From assembly GCA_037178855.1 (NCBI GenBank), contig JASJZC010000004.1, positions 4,154,001 to 4,218,000 on the forward strand: a stretch of DNA of 64,000 nt, in the 5' to 3' direction. The stretch comes from Oscheius sp. JU75. Taxonomy: Eukaryota; Nematoda; Chromadorea; Rhabditida; Rhabditidae. Shown here piece after piece: positions 1 through 11,571 of this stretch. Numbering within the stretch: position 1 is the first letter of the stretch; the number at the start of each line of letters is the position of its first letter. Under the pieces are notes generated by a model, which was not told the origin of the DNA, ran no database searches, and saw only the letters and a program-made list of their open reading frames with translations. Made by a program: the position numbers and the translations under genes.

Positions 1-1527
1 CAGAGAAAAGCAGTACATCATATAAAGAATTCGTAATGGAAGCGACCCGGCCCCCAGTCGCGTCAACAGTGGTCAGCTGGTCAACAAGGATAACGGGTCG
101 ATCTTACAATTAGGCAAAATGACTGGTCAGTGGTCTTGTTTGTTTGCTGTATGATAGTCAGAAATCATTTGCTTTTAATAAATTTTTCGGAAACCTTTCT
201 ACTGAAAGTAAGAAAGAGAAAGCGTTTCCTGAACTATCATTAGTTAGTAAGATAAGAAACTACCTCCTGTAGTGAAAAAGGCCATGTGACCACTTTTCCC
301 GTCAAACTGCAGTTCTGTCACATATCACTGCCACTGATTATAGTTTGGTCTCTCATATTTTTGGAAGAGCAGCACCCAATCTCTACACACTTCGACGCCA
401 CCTCAGTCTCGAATTACCAATGTGCATACCGAAGCCCGATTCGGCCCTTAGGCTAAAGTCTTAGAGTGTTCAGGTCCGTGTTGATCGGGACTAGGCCCTA
501 GTCAAGGTGAATAGAGAAAGGCTGTTGAGAGTGGAAGTGAAAGAGTTGGGTAGAGGTTTGGTAGAAAGTAGAAATACCTGACCTAGAGTAGAAGGAGACG
601 AGCAGCACTGGCAGAGCAAAAACGATCAAATGAACTCAAAATGCGCATGTAAAGTTGACAAGCTTTGACAAGACATCGTCGAAAGTTCTATTTGTAATAG
701 AAAGCTTGTTCTTTATCCATTAGGACTCCCTTTTGTGATCTACGTCACAAAAAGGACTATGAATTGTGATTTTTTGATGCCTGTAACCCTAATTTGAGTC
801 TGTTCGGGATATCAGTGCGTTCACTTAAACCCGCGAATGAACGGATGTTTGATCCCGAAAAGGAACATTAGCTTTCGGTAAGTAGCCTCGTTCCTTTTTT
901 CATGTCAAAATGACTCCTAACGCCCTAACGAATGCAATAGGAATAGGGCGGTGGTTTTCTGGTCGAAGAGGAAAGGAGCGCCGAGCTAGATTAGCTCTCT
1001 TGAGAGAAGAACGAAAACGGATAGACGGGAATCGGAACAGCTTTCTCCTTTCTATACAAGAGAAGGTGGTCGCCACCTCCTGTCTGCTTGTTTTCCACTG
1101 CATAACTGAACTGTCCGTCCGCAACTGGTATGCACTTCGGAGTAGTTGAAGATCATTAGGAGCTAGTTACTTACACTCCTAAACTTTACCTGATTGCCTG
1201 CCCTTTGAGTAAACCTTTCTACTTTTACTGTTCGTTCCAGTTTTGAACTAAAGGTCTACAAGATCCATTGTTGTCAAGAGTCATGTGTCTTGACAGATGT
1301 CTCAAACGAATTGCATAGCTGCAGTATGAACTGCTTCTTAGCTCTTAAGTCATCAACACTTTTCTCTCTCTGATCAGATCACTTTTCCGCCAATTTTAGC
1401 AAGAACAAGAGCCCGTCCACAGATTTATCGGGTATCCGCAATCGTCGATATCGCGAGAACGAGGTGACGAAAAAGAGGCGCACTATAAGAGGTAGCCGTG
1501 AAGGGGAAGACCGGCTGGTCAGTTTCC
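1..1527. other. Intergenic, no gene recognised
   Basis: I see no convincing coding exons here. Two overlapping short open frames near 900-1150 lack splice structure and protein character. The stretch 419-705 is a copy of a dispersed repeat described separately. The last few hundred bases are the putative promoter and 5' UTR of the Thr-rich C6 gene starting at 1528. Confidence 0.6.
419..705 (+). repeat. Dispersed repeat copy 1 (TATA-box-like core)
   Basis: This segment resembles two copies at 42221-42486 (opposite orientation) and 42862-43092 (same orientation). Shared blocks are GCATACCGAAGCCCG followed by TCGGCCCTTAGGC, the core GGTTTGGTAGAAAGTA plus AATACCT, then GAGCAGCACTGGCAGAGC and ATGAACTCAAAATG. 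In this copy the TATA-like TATAAATA of the other copies reads TAGAAATA. It starts with TG, and the other copies carry a TATA-like core, so a solo LTR is one possibility; a non-autonomous DNA element is another. Boundaries are by eye. Confidence 0.7.
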
Positions 1528-3066
1528 ATGTTTCCAACTCTCATCATCTGGCTGTTGATCCCACCGCTATCCAATGGTTGTGCTGCTACTGACAAGTCAG
1601 TTCTTTTCAGTTGAAAGTTTCAAATCAGTCTTTTGCAGTACAGCCACGGCTACCACAACCACCTCATCGACCACAACTACGTAAGTTTGAGAAACGAGTT
1701 GGGGGAAGTATCCACGTGGCATGTAAATGGGGATAGGGTTAGGAAAAGGTTGAATTATGAGGATGTAACAGAGAAGCAACGACTACGACAACGCCTACCA
1801 CTACTTCAACCACGTGAGTGGCAGGAAGGAACGAGGGTGAAAAGATTTCCAGAACACCGACTACAACTAGCACATCTACCTCCACCTCCACTTCAACATC
1901 TACCTCCACTAGCACGTCCACGTAAGTCTTATCACGGAATAGAGATGCGATTTAGACCCTCAGTTCTTGTAGGCATTTTAATGACAGACATTATATCGTT
2001 CATAGTATGAAAGATACTCTTACAGCACGTCGACTACCACCACAACTCCAACAACCACTTCTACGACTACCACAACTACCACCACTCCGACAACGACTAC
2101 CACAACAACTACTCCAACAACAACGACGACCACGTTTGTTCTCTATCATATGTTTGCTGATCGTGGCATTCCAGAACTCCGACTACGACGACGACCACGT
2201 GAGTTGAGCAGAATGGGTTACACTAACTTGAAGCATGTCACGTGGATAGAATGTTATCAAACTGATCTTGACTCTTTTAGAACAACTCCTACGACAACGA
2301 CAACAACCACCACCCCAACCACTACGACTACAACCACGTTGGTTTGACTCTTTTTCTAACTTTTGATTCAGAACACCCACCACGACGACTAGCACAACGA
2401 CCACGTGAGTTTAGAAAAGCATGGGAATGAGATTGAGTTTGACATGGGTGCATGCCACGTGTATTCGATTGATTGTATTCTAACTGAAGAGTTTTTAGAA
2501 CGACAAGCCCGACAACCACAACTACAACTACAACCACAACCTCACCCACTACAACGACTACGTTGGTTTAGCCTGTCTATCAGTCAGCTCTACTTTCAGA
2601 ACAACCACTGGGACTACGACAACGACAACAACTGCTGGAAGTAGCTCCGTTCTTTTCCTCCCTTTTCAGTTATTTTTAGCATGTTCTTCTTGTGACATAA
2701 ACACATTGACACCGGGAACCACAGATTTACCGGACAGTATAGATGGAGAGCTGAGTTACAATCCTGTGACGGATCCTGTGACGGGATGTCTTTCGGCCAC
2801 AGCCACCTGCACTTCACGCGATGGCAACTGGGCCTTGACGATATTTTTAATGGTATTTTATGGTCCGTTCCAACTTCAACCAATGTTTATAGGAAAATCC
2901 AAATGCTATTTTCAACGGAGGATGTAATTCAATTGACCTGCCGCCTGGCATTATAATATGTCAAAACGGCAACTGGATATCCACGATAACGAACAATGTG
3001 AATCCGATGGCCGTGTGTTCTCAAGCTGATCCAGCTGTCTCGGATCCGGATGTGTGTGGTCCGTAA
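1528..3066 (+). CDS. Secreted Thr-rich (mucin-like) protein with C6 domain
   Basis: The predicted product has an N-terminal signal peptide (MFPTLIIWLLIPPLSNG), a Thr/Ser/Pro stalk of about 155 residues, and a C-terminal cysteine domain matching the nematode C6 domain (Pfam C6, function unknown, presumed extracellular). Exons: 1528-1595, 1639-1680, 1772-1813, 1853-1921, 2026-2133, 2175-2198, 2281-2337, 2372-2404, 2499-2561, 2600-2640, 2680-2852, 2893-3066. The stalk is split into small exons with phase-2 introns. The internal Thr exons are 42, 42, 69, 108, 24, 57, 33 and 63 nt, all multiples of three. The C6 region begins CSSCDINTLTPG and ends in VCGP. Heavy O-glycosylation at the cell or body surface is inferred. 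A relative lies at 57815-60590 on the other strand. Confidence 0.8.
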
Positions 3067-3309
3067 TTTAACTTTTTAATTTATAATATTTTCCGGGTTG
3101 TGTTATTCTTAATAATATTTTGTTCGAATCACTTGCGCAGATCACGACGTCACTCCATTACTATGAAGAGGGCCACTTGGTCGCACTTAGGAGGCCGCCA
3201 TAAAGATTTCGAGACGTTCAAGGCCAGTTTCTAAAGGACAACTCCGGGATTATAGAAATCTATATTCAAGTGAAAATGGAATGTAAAAAGTGAGAAAAAG
3301 TGAAACAAT

Positions 3310-4516
3310 CTATTTGGCTGTCTTCTCAGCTCGCTGTTTCTTCCAAGAGGATCCGTCCAAGTTGATCCATTCAAGCCAATCATCGCATATTGTCCGTCTT
3401 TCCTGAAATATTCACAACTTTTAGCAACTTTTAGCTATTGAACCAACCTGATCGTAGACAACTCCGCTGAGTGCCATCAGAGCTGCGTCTCCCTTGATAC
3501 AGAAAACATTGGCAAGATAGGCATCAATTTCTGCGAGGAGACCGAGAAACTCTCCTTCCCGGCTGAAATTGAGGAAGCGTCCGGATTTATCCATCACGAC
3601 AAAATTGTCTCCGTACCTGAAAAGTCATTTTCTTGAAAATCAAAATAGCTCACTTACTTGACAATCGCTCGCGGGAAAAATATTTTTCCCTCCTCTTTTC
3701 CAGCGGAACTGAACGACTTCTTGATTCTGCCTTCAGTTGGATTAATTACCACTAATCGTTGTCTAAACTGGTGGTTAAACAGCACACAAAATGCTTACTT
3801 TGAATACATTTGGACGGGCCGCTCTGCTACAGAAGCTACGAGAGTTTCTTCATCCAGAATGCAAAGAGACTGGAAAGCCTCTCCTTCGATGGATATCAGA
3901 GGATCCCAGCCGATAGGAACGTCGATAGAAGTTTTAAAAACACTGTTGGGCACACAAATGAAAAATCGCTTACTTGATTATGACGGATGAATTGCCTTCA
4001 GGATGTTTGCTAGCATAGAGCTCACCGGCCGGACTGACGACCAAAGAGAAGACTACAATGATATTCTAAAAAAAATAACAAAAAAGAACTCACGCAATCC
4101 ATCGAAGAAGGACTCGTGTTTCATCTCTCCATCTAGCGTGAAAAATCTCACTTCCGTCGTCTTCTCTTTGTCCTCTCCGCAAGTGTAGATTATCTTAATC
4201 AGATGGGTTGAACAAACTGAGTGTGACTAACAGTATCATTGTAACAAACAACTTGACAGAATGCGGCCATCTTCTTGGGAAAAAGATTTTTTCTCTCCCA
4301 CAGAGTTGTCAACTTTTCGCCATGGAACTTGAATAAACCACCTTTTGTGGCAACCTGAACAATGGGATGAACTAAAAGAGAAATAAGTCTAACCCAAATG
4401 TTTCCTTCTCTATCGAAGCAGATGCCATAGGGAACTGTTGCTCCTCTCGGTGTTAGATGGAGGAACATCTCGTCGAACCGCTGCATATCTGAGGTATCTG
4501 ATGCTGGCTCCACCAT
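3310..4516 (-). CDS. NHL/SMP-30-like beta-propeller protein (putative)
   Basis: About seven short exons on the minus strand join into a protein of roughly 330 residues with repeated blade-like strands: [12 protein letters not shown] then [49 protein letters not shown] and [14 protein letters not shown]. The pattern (hydrophobic strand, Asp/Gly turn, xGxIxV) is typical of NHL or SMP-30-type propellers. I see no catalytic signature, RING or B-box, so the specific role is unknown. The chosen ATG (4514-4516) follows the acceptor TTCCAG by three bases, which fits trans-splicing. The last codons (KTAK) end at a TAG. An unseen upstream exon is possible. Confidence 0.6.
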
Positions 4517-4777
4517 TTCCTGGAAGCTCCGTTGTTATGAAATGGTTTTCAATCGTTCTGTGATACCATCGGACGAGAAAACAATGCAAAACACAGAAGA
4601 GTGACTATGAAACAAGTACGAAACCACTGAACGGTCTCAATTCTTGGTCGTCAGTTTAAAGGACTGTCTCGCGACGAATTTGAATTCTGAATATGCCGGT
4701 CAGCTGGTTCCATTCACTTTTTTTTCCATTCTCTTCACATTTTATCAAACTAAACGATCTTTTTATTTTGTAGCAAA

Positions 4778-5263
4778 ATGCCAAAGAATAGCGAGAAAAA
4801 AAAGCTTCCGCCGAAAGAAATAGCCAAAATGAAGAATGCAGGGTCAATTCAAGGAACGAGCAAAAACAGCGAAAAACAGTTTGGTTTTTCCAATATTCTT
4901 TGTTTACTTCGTTATTTCAGATCAGTACGAAAACAGAAAGTCAGCAACTTCGAGAAGGCGAAACAAGTTTATGAGAAGATACAGACGGAGAAAAGACAGA
5001 AACGTGAAGAAGTTCTTAAAGGCTTTTTCTCTTCATTTCATACATTTTCAGGCTCGAATTGAACGAGAACAACGAGCGGAGGCGATCCAGAAGTACAATA
5101 AGACGAAAAAGAAGATGAACCAGGTTGAAACTTCTTGCTTTTTTCTAATGTAACATTTGAGGCGATCAAGAAAACAAATCGTAAAGGTCAACCAAACCTT
5201 AGTGCTCAAATGGATGTGCTATTGGGCAAAATTAAGACGAAAATCGACAAAAATGAGATCTAG
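4778..5263 (+). CDS. TAP26/CCDC59/FYV7-like rRNA-processing protein
   Basis: A small, very lysine-rich protein assembled from about four exons. It begins MPKNSEKKKLPPKE, has a helical Lys/Glu/Arg middle, and ends in a block with KYNKTKKKMNQ followed by NRKGQPNLSAQMDVLLGKI. That C-terminal block (KGQPNLxxQMxxLLxKI) is the recognisable signature of the FYV7/TAP26 rRNA-processing family, nucleolar proteins linked to small-subunit pre-rRNA processing. The frame is kept across introns with acceptors near 4920, 5050 and 5160. The start follows TTTTGTAG closely, consistent with trans-splicing. Family assignment rests on this motif alone. Confidence 0.7.
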
Positions 5264-5594
5264 ATATGGTTCAATATTGTTCTTGTTAAGTTTATAAAGA
5301 GAGCGATTATCCTTTGGTCCGTGATATTGGTCATTCTCCATCAATTCCTCACTTTCAGTAAATACTTGTCTCTGTTTCCCCTTTGTTGTTCCTCAAATGC
5401 TGAGGCAAAGACGATCGATCGGACGATCTAATCGCCTCTTTGTTGTTGGCATTCTCAACCGACCGGACCCGTAATTTATTCCTGTCGCGACAGCTGATTG
5501 TCAGATAGCCATGCATACCATTTAGTTTCTTACCTTCCATTGCTCTTTATTAGTTTCCCCCTCTCCCTTCCAATCTTATCATCTGTTTGCAGTG

Positions 5595-8500
5595 ATGGCG
5601 GACGACGGGGAGAGACCTCCCGCTGAGAATCCCCGGTTCCTGCAGTTTCTGAAACGAGGAGAAGGTTCCAAAAAGTATAGTGTGAGTCGCTCCCCTTCAT
5701 TTTCGTTACTACTTGATTGCAGCAAATCAACTACATGAAGCCAAAGTATTCAACAGGATCGCAGATCCACCCATCTGCAACAAGTGAGAGCAGTGGCTAT
5801 CCATCGACATCTGCGTATGCTGGTAAGCTGTTCCTGCTCAATTAAAATGATACAATACTTGTATTAGATGTAGATATTCATCCTGCTCGAAGGATCCCAC
5901 CATTGCAACTATCGCCACCTGTGGTCGTACCAGACAGTGGACGAGGCAGTGCTGCTCCCCAGGAGCAAATCTACGCGGTATAGTGTGTTCACAAAAAACT
6001 ACCAAACGACCAGCAATCGCCGGCATTTTTTGGCGCGGATTTAAACAGCTCAAAATTGATTTGAATTTCAATGAGTTCTTCTTTTAAATCATTTTTCTTA
6101 TGTTGAAGAAAATTCATTCGTCGCGAAGACCTCAACTTTGTTACTCCCCTGATCAATATTCGTATTAGTATTGATTCCTCCTAAGATATTGTTCTTTTTG
6201 TGTCCGATGAGAGGGATTTGGACGAAGATTAGCGAGAAGTCGTTTCCTACTTAAAATGTCCTCGCGTCTCAGTCTGTCTGTCTGATGCCAATATTGCCAG
6301 TTAGTATGCACTATTTTGTGCGCACACTAATTGTTGGCAAGTCAAGTCAAATCGAGTCAGTTTGGGCAAGCGCGTCTTTGGGAGAACGTTGTTTCTGTCA
6401 CGGTACCTCGGTTGGAGGGACAGGTTGAAGTGGGAGGAAAGGGTCACGACAGTTGGACAGAAGGAAGTAGAAATCGAGCAATTTGGAAGAATCATTACTG
6501 GCATTGAGCCCCAAGAGGCGATAGCATTACTTGTTCCAATAAATGTTACCTGTTGTTTAACAAAAAGAAAAATAACTAAAAATACGGAAAAGGACAATTG
6601 TTTGATGAACGATATGCTTGAAGCTAATTTTTGGCCATTTGAATCTGCGCCAAAAAAAATTGCTGGTCGTTTGGTTGTTTTTTGTGAACACACTATTTTA
6701 ATATTTTCATCCTTCCCTAAAAAAGCTACAGATGCCGTCTAATCGGAGTGTTGAAAGTGGATATGGCGGATACATCGACTCGCAGGTACCGTCTCCTGAT
6801 CGAACCGGAGAGGAGGTTCCGGAGTCCGATACGATAGTCAACGATTACTCACAAGATATTCAACCCTCACAACGTTAGCTCTTGTTCTTTTTAATTCTAA
6901 TTTTGTTCTATTCAGATGGTCAGGAGCTGACGAATAGAACCACCGATGATGAGGTCTTTCTCCCAAATGATAACAACAACAATGCGTATCGGTCTCCAGC
7001 TTGTAAGTTTACTGGTCTTTTGCTTAAATTACATTTCATCGTAGTGGAGAGTTTCGTTCGGCATGAGCAGGCGATTGAAGGCCAGATGGACGAAAACACG
7101 GAAATGAGCACTCCGACAAGAGAATTGCGCATTCGTGCTGCAAGTAGAGAGCTTGATAACTACTATGCGGTGTGTTCTTTTCCATTTTCTTTTCAATCCA
7201 AACTTCAGTCAGACTCTTCAGTTGGGCATCATAGAATTACGGATCACGAGTCGATTAACACAAATGACGGGCCTCTGAGCAGTACGCCCATTCATGCGGT
7301 TCCTTTCGAGCATGTTGAACAGCCCGTGGTTCTGCCCCAACCTGCTCCAAGACACGTCCGGATACAGGGAACGACTCCGAAAGAGACACCGATTTTGGGC
7401 GAAATGACATCCAGTGAGCCGGTAAGAGCTTTTGTTCTCATCCATGCTAAATACTGCTTTTAGCACTCTGAATTGAGCTCTCCGACAACTGTTGACCCAA
7501 CTTTCAAACCGTCCAGTGACGAATCTTCGCTCTCATCCACAAGAAAACTGATTGCCAAGAATGACCGTCCTCTCAAAGAAGCCTTTCCAGAGCAAAATCA
7601 TGCTTTCGATCCGAAAACGCCAGTTCCTCGTCCTTCACAATCGACCCAGTACCAAGCTAGACATGTTGCCGCGCAGCCATCCCCGCCAACGGAAGATCAT
7701 CTTCGAAGAGCCGCGCTCAACAACCAGCGATCTAGAAGACAGGCTGCTGTTCCGTCGCCCACTTCCTCGGAGGATGTGCATACTACTCCTCTCAGGTTTT
7801 TTGTTTCACCTGCAAAAGTACGCAAGTATTCAGAAAGCTGATTCCGAAAACGACCGACCCTGTGGTGAAGATTCTTCGTCGTCAGCTGAGAGACAATGTG
7901 GCTCACGTGGATCTGGGATGTTCCAATTTGCACGACGGGTTCAAGAAACTGGCCAAGGTCCGACAGATGTATGTGGAAAAGGAAGCACACCTGGACTACG
8001 CCCTCCAACAGGCGGAGAAAGAACGGGAGGAGGCCAACAATCATATCCAAAAGGAGCTGGACAATCTTCGTAAGGACCGTCTGAATCTGGAGAGGAGGGA
8101 AAAAGAATTCCAAAAACTGCAAGCCGAAAGGGTTTGTACTTCAGACTATAATTTATTATGTCGGATTCAAAAAGGTTGTTCCTAGAGCCCGTTGCCGCTC
8201 TCCTCTAGTGCGAGTCCATTCTTCGCCTTCCTTTCGGGTCTGCCTCATCCATGTAGTGTGGACTCTTCCGATCCTCTCGCTAGTCTTTCTCAAATCGTCC
8301 TCCCATCGCAAACAGGGTCTTTCTCTCACTCTGCGCTGATCCAGGGGAGTCGTCGCTTTAGACCGTCTTTCGCCGTCCATATCATCTAGTCGTCTCGCGC
8401 GTAGCTTAAGCTTCCAAGCCATGTCCAAAATATTCGGGCGCTCCGTCCTTCTGAAAATCTCGTTTCTCACTTGATCGAGAAGAGAAAAGCCGAGCTTGGC

Positions 8501-11110
8501 TCTCTCTTGACGTCGTTGTACGGCTGCGAGCTTCCTTCGTTCGTCTGTTCGAAGACTCCAGATTTCGCAACCGTACAGGATACTTGGGACGATCAGATAT
8601 ATCCTTCTCTTCATGTTCATTGGAACCGACCGTTCGGTGAGATAGAGACGGCGACGGTTGAAAGCAGCCCATCCACCTCCAATCCTTCGCGATAACTCCC
8701 GACTCGAACATCCAACGTAGACAAAGTCCTGGACGAATCGTATTGGCTGTCCTGATAGAAGAAGTTGTCCCTCATAGGCGTTCGGAATGGATACCGTCTT
8801 GTTGAAATTGAATTCCAGTCCGATACCTAGGCCAGCTTGCTCCAGTTCGGCTATCATTCGCTGTACCGCTCTAAGACTCTTCCTGATGAGAACGACATTA
8901 TCCGCGTACCGAAGATGTGTCAGCTTACGGCCGTTGATGTTGAGACCGATGTCGTCCCAGTAAAGTTTCCGAAAGACATCTTCGGGCTTAGCGTTGAAGA
9001 GCAGTGGAGAGAGAACACATCCTTGACGAACTCCGTGCTCTGTTGATGTCTTGTACCTTGTTCTTGCAGCCAGCATCACCCTTCGCAGTATATCGACGTA
9101 GAGTTGGTCCGTAGCGCTGGAGGCAGTTCACACGGCGTCTCACTCAATGGTACCATAGGCTTTCCGGAAACCGACGAACACAAGATAGAGGTGATTGCGA
9201 AGAGACATGACGGTACGACGGTGACGGGCGAGAAAGAGTACCATTTTTTCCTTCCGTGACTCGGAGCTACATGGTCGTCATGGAGTCGTGTCCAAGCACG
9301 GTTCGCATCTTCATCCGATGGAGCTGTTTCCAGTCTTCTTCGAGTATTGGTGATAATTCCTCAAGAGGAGACTGGTAGATTGAAACCACTTTCACCGTTT
9401 GCTGCTACACCTCCTCGAAGATGTCCTTCACTCGATCGCGCACATCTTGGAGGCTATCCGTCCTTCTTCTGGAGTTTGTCTGATCACAGGAGTCTATATA
9501 TCACAGATTTCCAAACAATAAATGTTTTCAGGACAAGGAAAACAAAGATCAGTTGGTAACGGCTGGAGCTCAAGTAGCCACGCAACGGCATATTGTCAGA
9601 TGTAAGGACAAGCAAATATCAGGTTAGTAGATGGTTTCTCTTGTCAACGATCCGATCTTAGATTTGAAGGCCGAATTGGAAGCAAAAGATGACATGAAGG
9701 CGCGTTTAGAGAAAACACTGGAGATGCAAAAGGCTATTTTTACATTATTTTAATCATAAAACGAGTTTAGAACAATCACTTGAGAGAGATCAAAAAGTAT
9801 CAGAACGAAATTGCTGATCTGCAGAAAAGATTGTCTCTAGCTGAAACTACGGCCACGAAGAAAAGAGTAGGTTTGCAACCGAGGAACACCGCCAAACCTC
9901 TTCAACAGGTAATGATTCATTTTTCTATAATATCAAAGTGTTTCAGAGCCATTATGATCATTCTCTTCCTCTTCCGGAGCCAGAAAGAGAGCCTGTCTTT
10001 GATTCACACCAACGAGCTCAGTCCTTCAATTACGGCCAGCCTCCTGATCTCAGCAAGAAGCAAGTGCAATTCGATCTCGGCAAAAACGTCGTCTACAACC
10101 ATTTCTCACAGCCGGACATGGCGAACTTTTACAAATTCGTTCGTTTTCTCACTGTTCTCTTTTAAAACCCAAATTCCAGTCTCCGCTGCCACCGATGACA
10201 GTCGGAACTGTGGGCACGTGCCACCCGTACCGTAACGAAGACAAAAACGAAATAACCTACTTGTACGACTTGAAGCACGGGGATGGGCACGAGTGTGGAG
10301 CAAAAATATTCAAGTATCCCACTAATGACGCCAAATGGATCTACGGCCCGATTGAAGTAAGTCATTCAACACATTCACATACATCATCCAATATTCCAGG
10401 TTTACCTTTGCCATAAATTCCCTCTCATAGTCCATATTCGCTGTATCGATGTCGAAATCAGGGTATTCTCGAAAACGGTACCTTTTCTCTTGTAATGCCT
10501 TGCCAATAACAAATTTAGACAGAAATCCATCGTGAAAACCTGGAAGTCTCGGCGCTGGATCGTGAGTCTGAAATGGTAACGGAGGTGATGCGACGAAAAG
10601 ATCGTGCTGGATATTACGCCGCTCGTTACTCGGCCAGAACAAAAACGCTGACGGCAATTTATGGCACTTCCGACAGTCCTGCCGAGGAAGATCAAATCGT
10701 TAGTTGCTTCTTTAACACATTTTAGTTCAATTTCAGGCTCTGAGAAGGGGAGTGTTGTCGGATAAACGGGAATATCTCCAGTTGGGATCAGGAAAACAAG
10801 GCTACGAAGTTCACTGGATTAATGAAAAGATTCCATCTGCCCAAGTCAAACAGTATCGTGTCGTTTCCGTCGGAATAGGAATGACGAAGATTACTGTCGG
10901 CCTTCAAACAGAAACTATCGATGTATACTTTGCTTATTGTAAGGAATCGCAGTGTTTAAGATTACGGCTTGTCCTGAGAAGGATTGGATCATCATTCGAC
11001 ACGACGTGAATGGCTCGAAGACTGCCTGCTGCGATCTCGGCAAACCGAGTCGTGATCGAGAAAGAGAAGGCGTCTTCACAGCTTCCGGAAAACATGTACC
11101 TATGTCCTAA
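5595..11110 (+). CDS. Large coiled-coil protein, candidate CPAP/SAS-4-like (unproven)
   Basis: More than fifteen exons join in frame into a protein of about 900 residues. The N-terminus starts MADDGERPPAENPRFLQFLK and runs into RGEGSKKYS; a FLxRGEG-type motif is known from the tubulin-binding segment of CPAP/SAS-4, which is the only family hint. A long Ser/Thr/Pro-rich disordered region follows, then a coiled coil (exon ending at 8132 and exons 9532-9900; Glu/Lys/Arg/Leu heptads), then a compact C-terminal region from about 10180 (ITYLYDLKHGDG... and VHWINEKIPSAQVKQYRVV) ending CCDLGKPS...VPMS. I do not recognise that domain with certainty. The intron at 5978-6731 holds a MITE and the intron at 8133-9531 an RTE relic. 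A centriolar scaffold role is inference. Confidence 0.6.
5983..6693. mobile_element. Non-autonomous Tc1/mariner-like MITE with TA duplication
   Basis: A 711-bp element flanked by TA (5981-5982 and 6694-6695) with terminal inverted repeats beginning GTGTGTTCACAAAAAAC, then (T/A)ACCAAACGACCAGCAAT. The match is about 34 of 35 bases at the tips, with weaker similarity inward to about 80 bp. No transposase frame is visible. It begins five bases after the GT splice donor (5978). Without the element and one TA the host intron would be 41 bp, the usual size in this window. Confidence 0.9.
8156..9475 (-). mobile_element. 5'-truncated RTE-clade non-LTR retrotransposon relic
   Basis: The minus strand encodes the C-terminal half of an RTE-type reverse transcriptase: GVRQGCVLSPLLFN, LRYADNVVLI, FVYVGCSS, MKRRIYLIVPSILYGCEIWS and the terminal WEDDLRKTSERIG region. 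The catalytic YADD box reads YADN. Upstream of the 307-codon open frame, the conserved FxKAYxxxE segment near 9150-9170 is followed by stop codons where the family has Trp (TGG to TGA). It is therefore dead and truncated. It lies in reverse orientation in the 1.4-kb intron of the coiled-coil gene. Ends are approximate. Confidence 0.85.
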
Positions 11111-11296
11111 AATTCTTTTTCTCTTATCACATGACCTCACTTTTCAATTCCTTACCTCCTGACTCCACTTGCCTTTCAACTGGTAAAATATTCAATGACT
11201 GTATCTCGTGTATTCACTTATGAAAAAGTATAAATCACTTCTTTTTGACTGTTTTGAGAGGCGCAAGAAGTATATAAAACAGCTTTGGGACCGACC

Positions 11297-11372
11297 AGCC
11301 TATCGGCTTGGCGCAGTGCCAAAACGCTCCGTGTCTCGAGCGAGTGATGCGAGTTCGACTCTGCGCAGCAAT
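11297..11372 (+). repeat. tRNA-like sequence, possible SINE head
   Basis: The segment contains an A-box-like TGGCGCAGTGC (11309-11319) and a perfect B-box GTTCGACTC (11353-11361), spaced as in a tRNA, with CGCTC/GAGCG flanking an anticodon-like loop. A seven-pair acceptor stem does not form, so it is not a functional tRNA. A tRNA-derived SINE head or a decayed tRNA pseudogene is the best reading. A TATATAAAA string lies just upstream at about 11271. Confidence 0.45.
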
Positions 11373-11571
11373 GATGTGATTCGTGTGATGTCCGAGGACG
11401 GAGGTTCGCGCGTGATCTGAATAAGATCGAACCCAACGTGGCACTCCGTTCAGAAGAAGGATATCTCGCACAGGGTCTGAGCTTTTTCTTCTTTTCGTTT
11501 CTTTCAAAGCTTTGAATTGCCCTTTGTTGTCGTTGGAACTGCTTCCGGTCGGCTCTCCTTTCTTCAACAAA

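Noticed and set aside
1640-2640. Regularly spaced repeats resembling an array (CRISPR-like or minisatellite)
   Set aside because: The repeats are Thr-codon exons separated by unrelated introns with canonical splice sites in a eukaryotic gene.
8156-9079. Reverse transcriptase frame as an active gene
   Set aside because: Missing 5' half, YADN catalytic box and upstream nonsense codons show a dead insertion.
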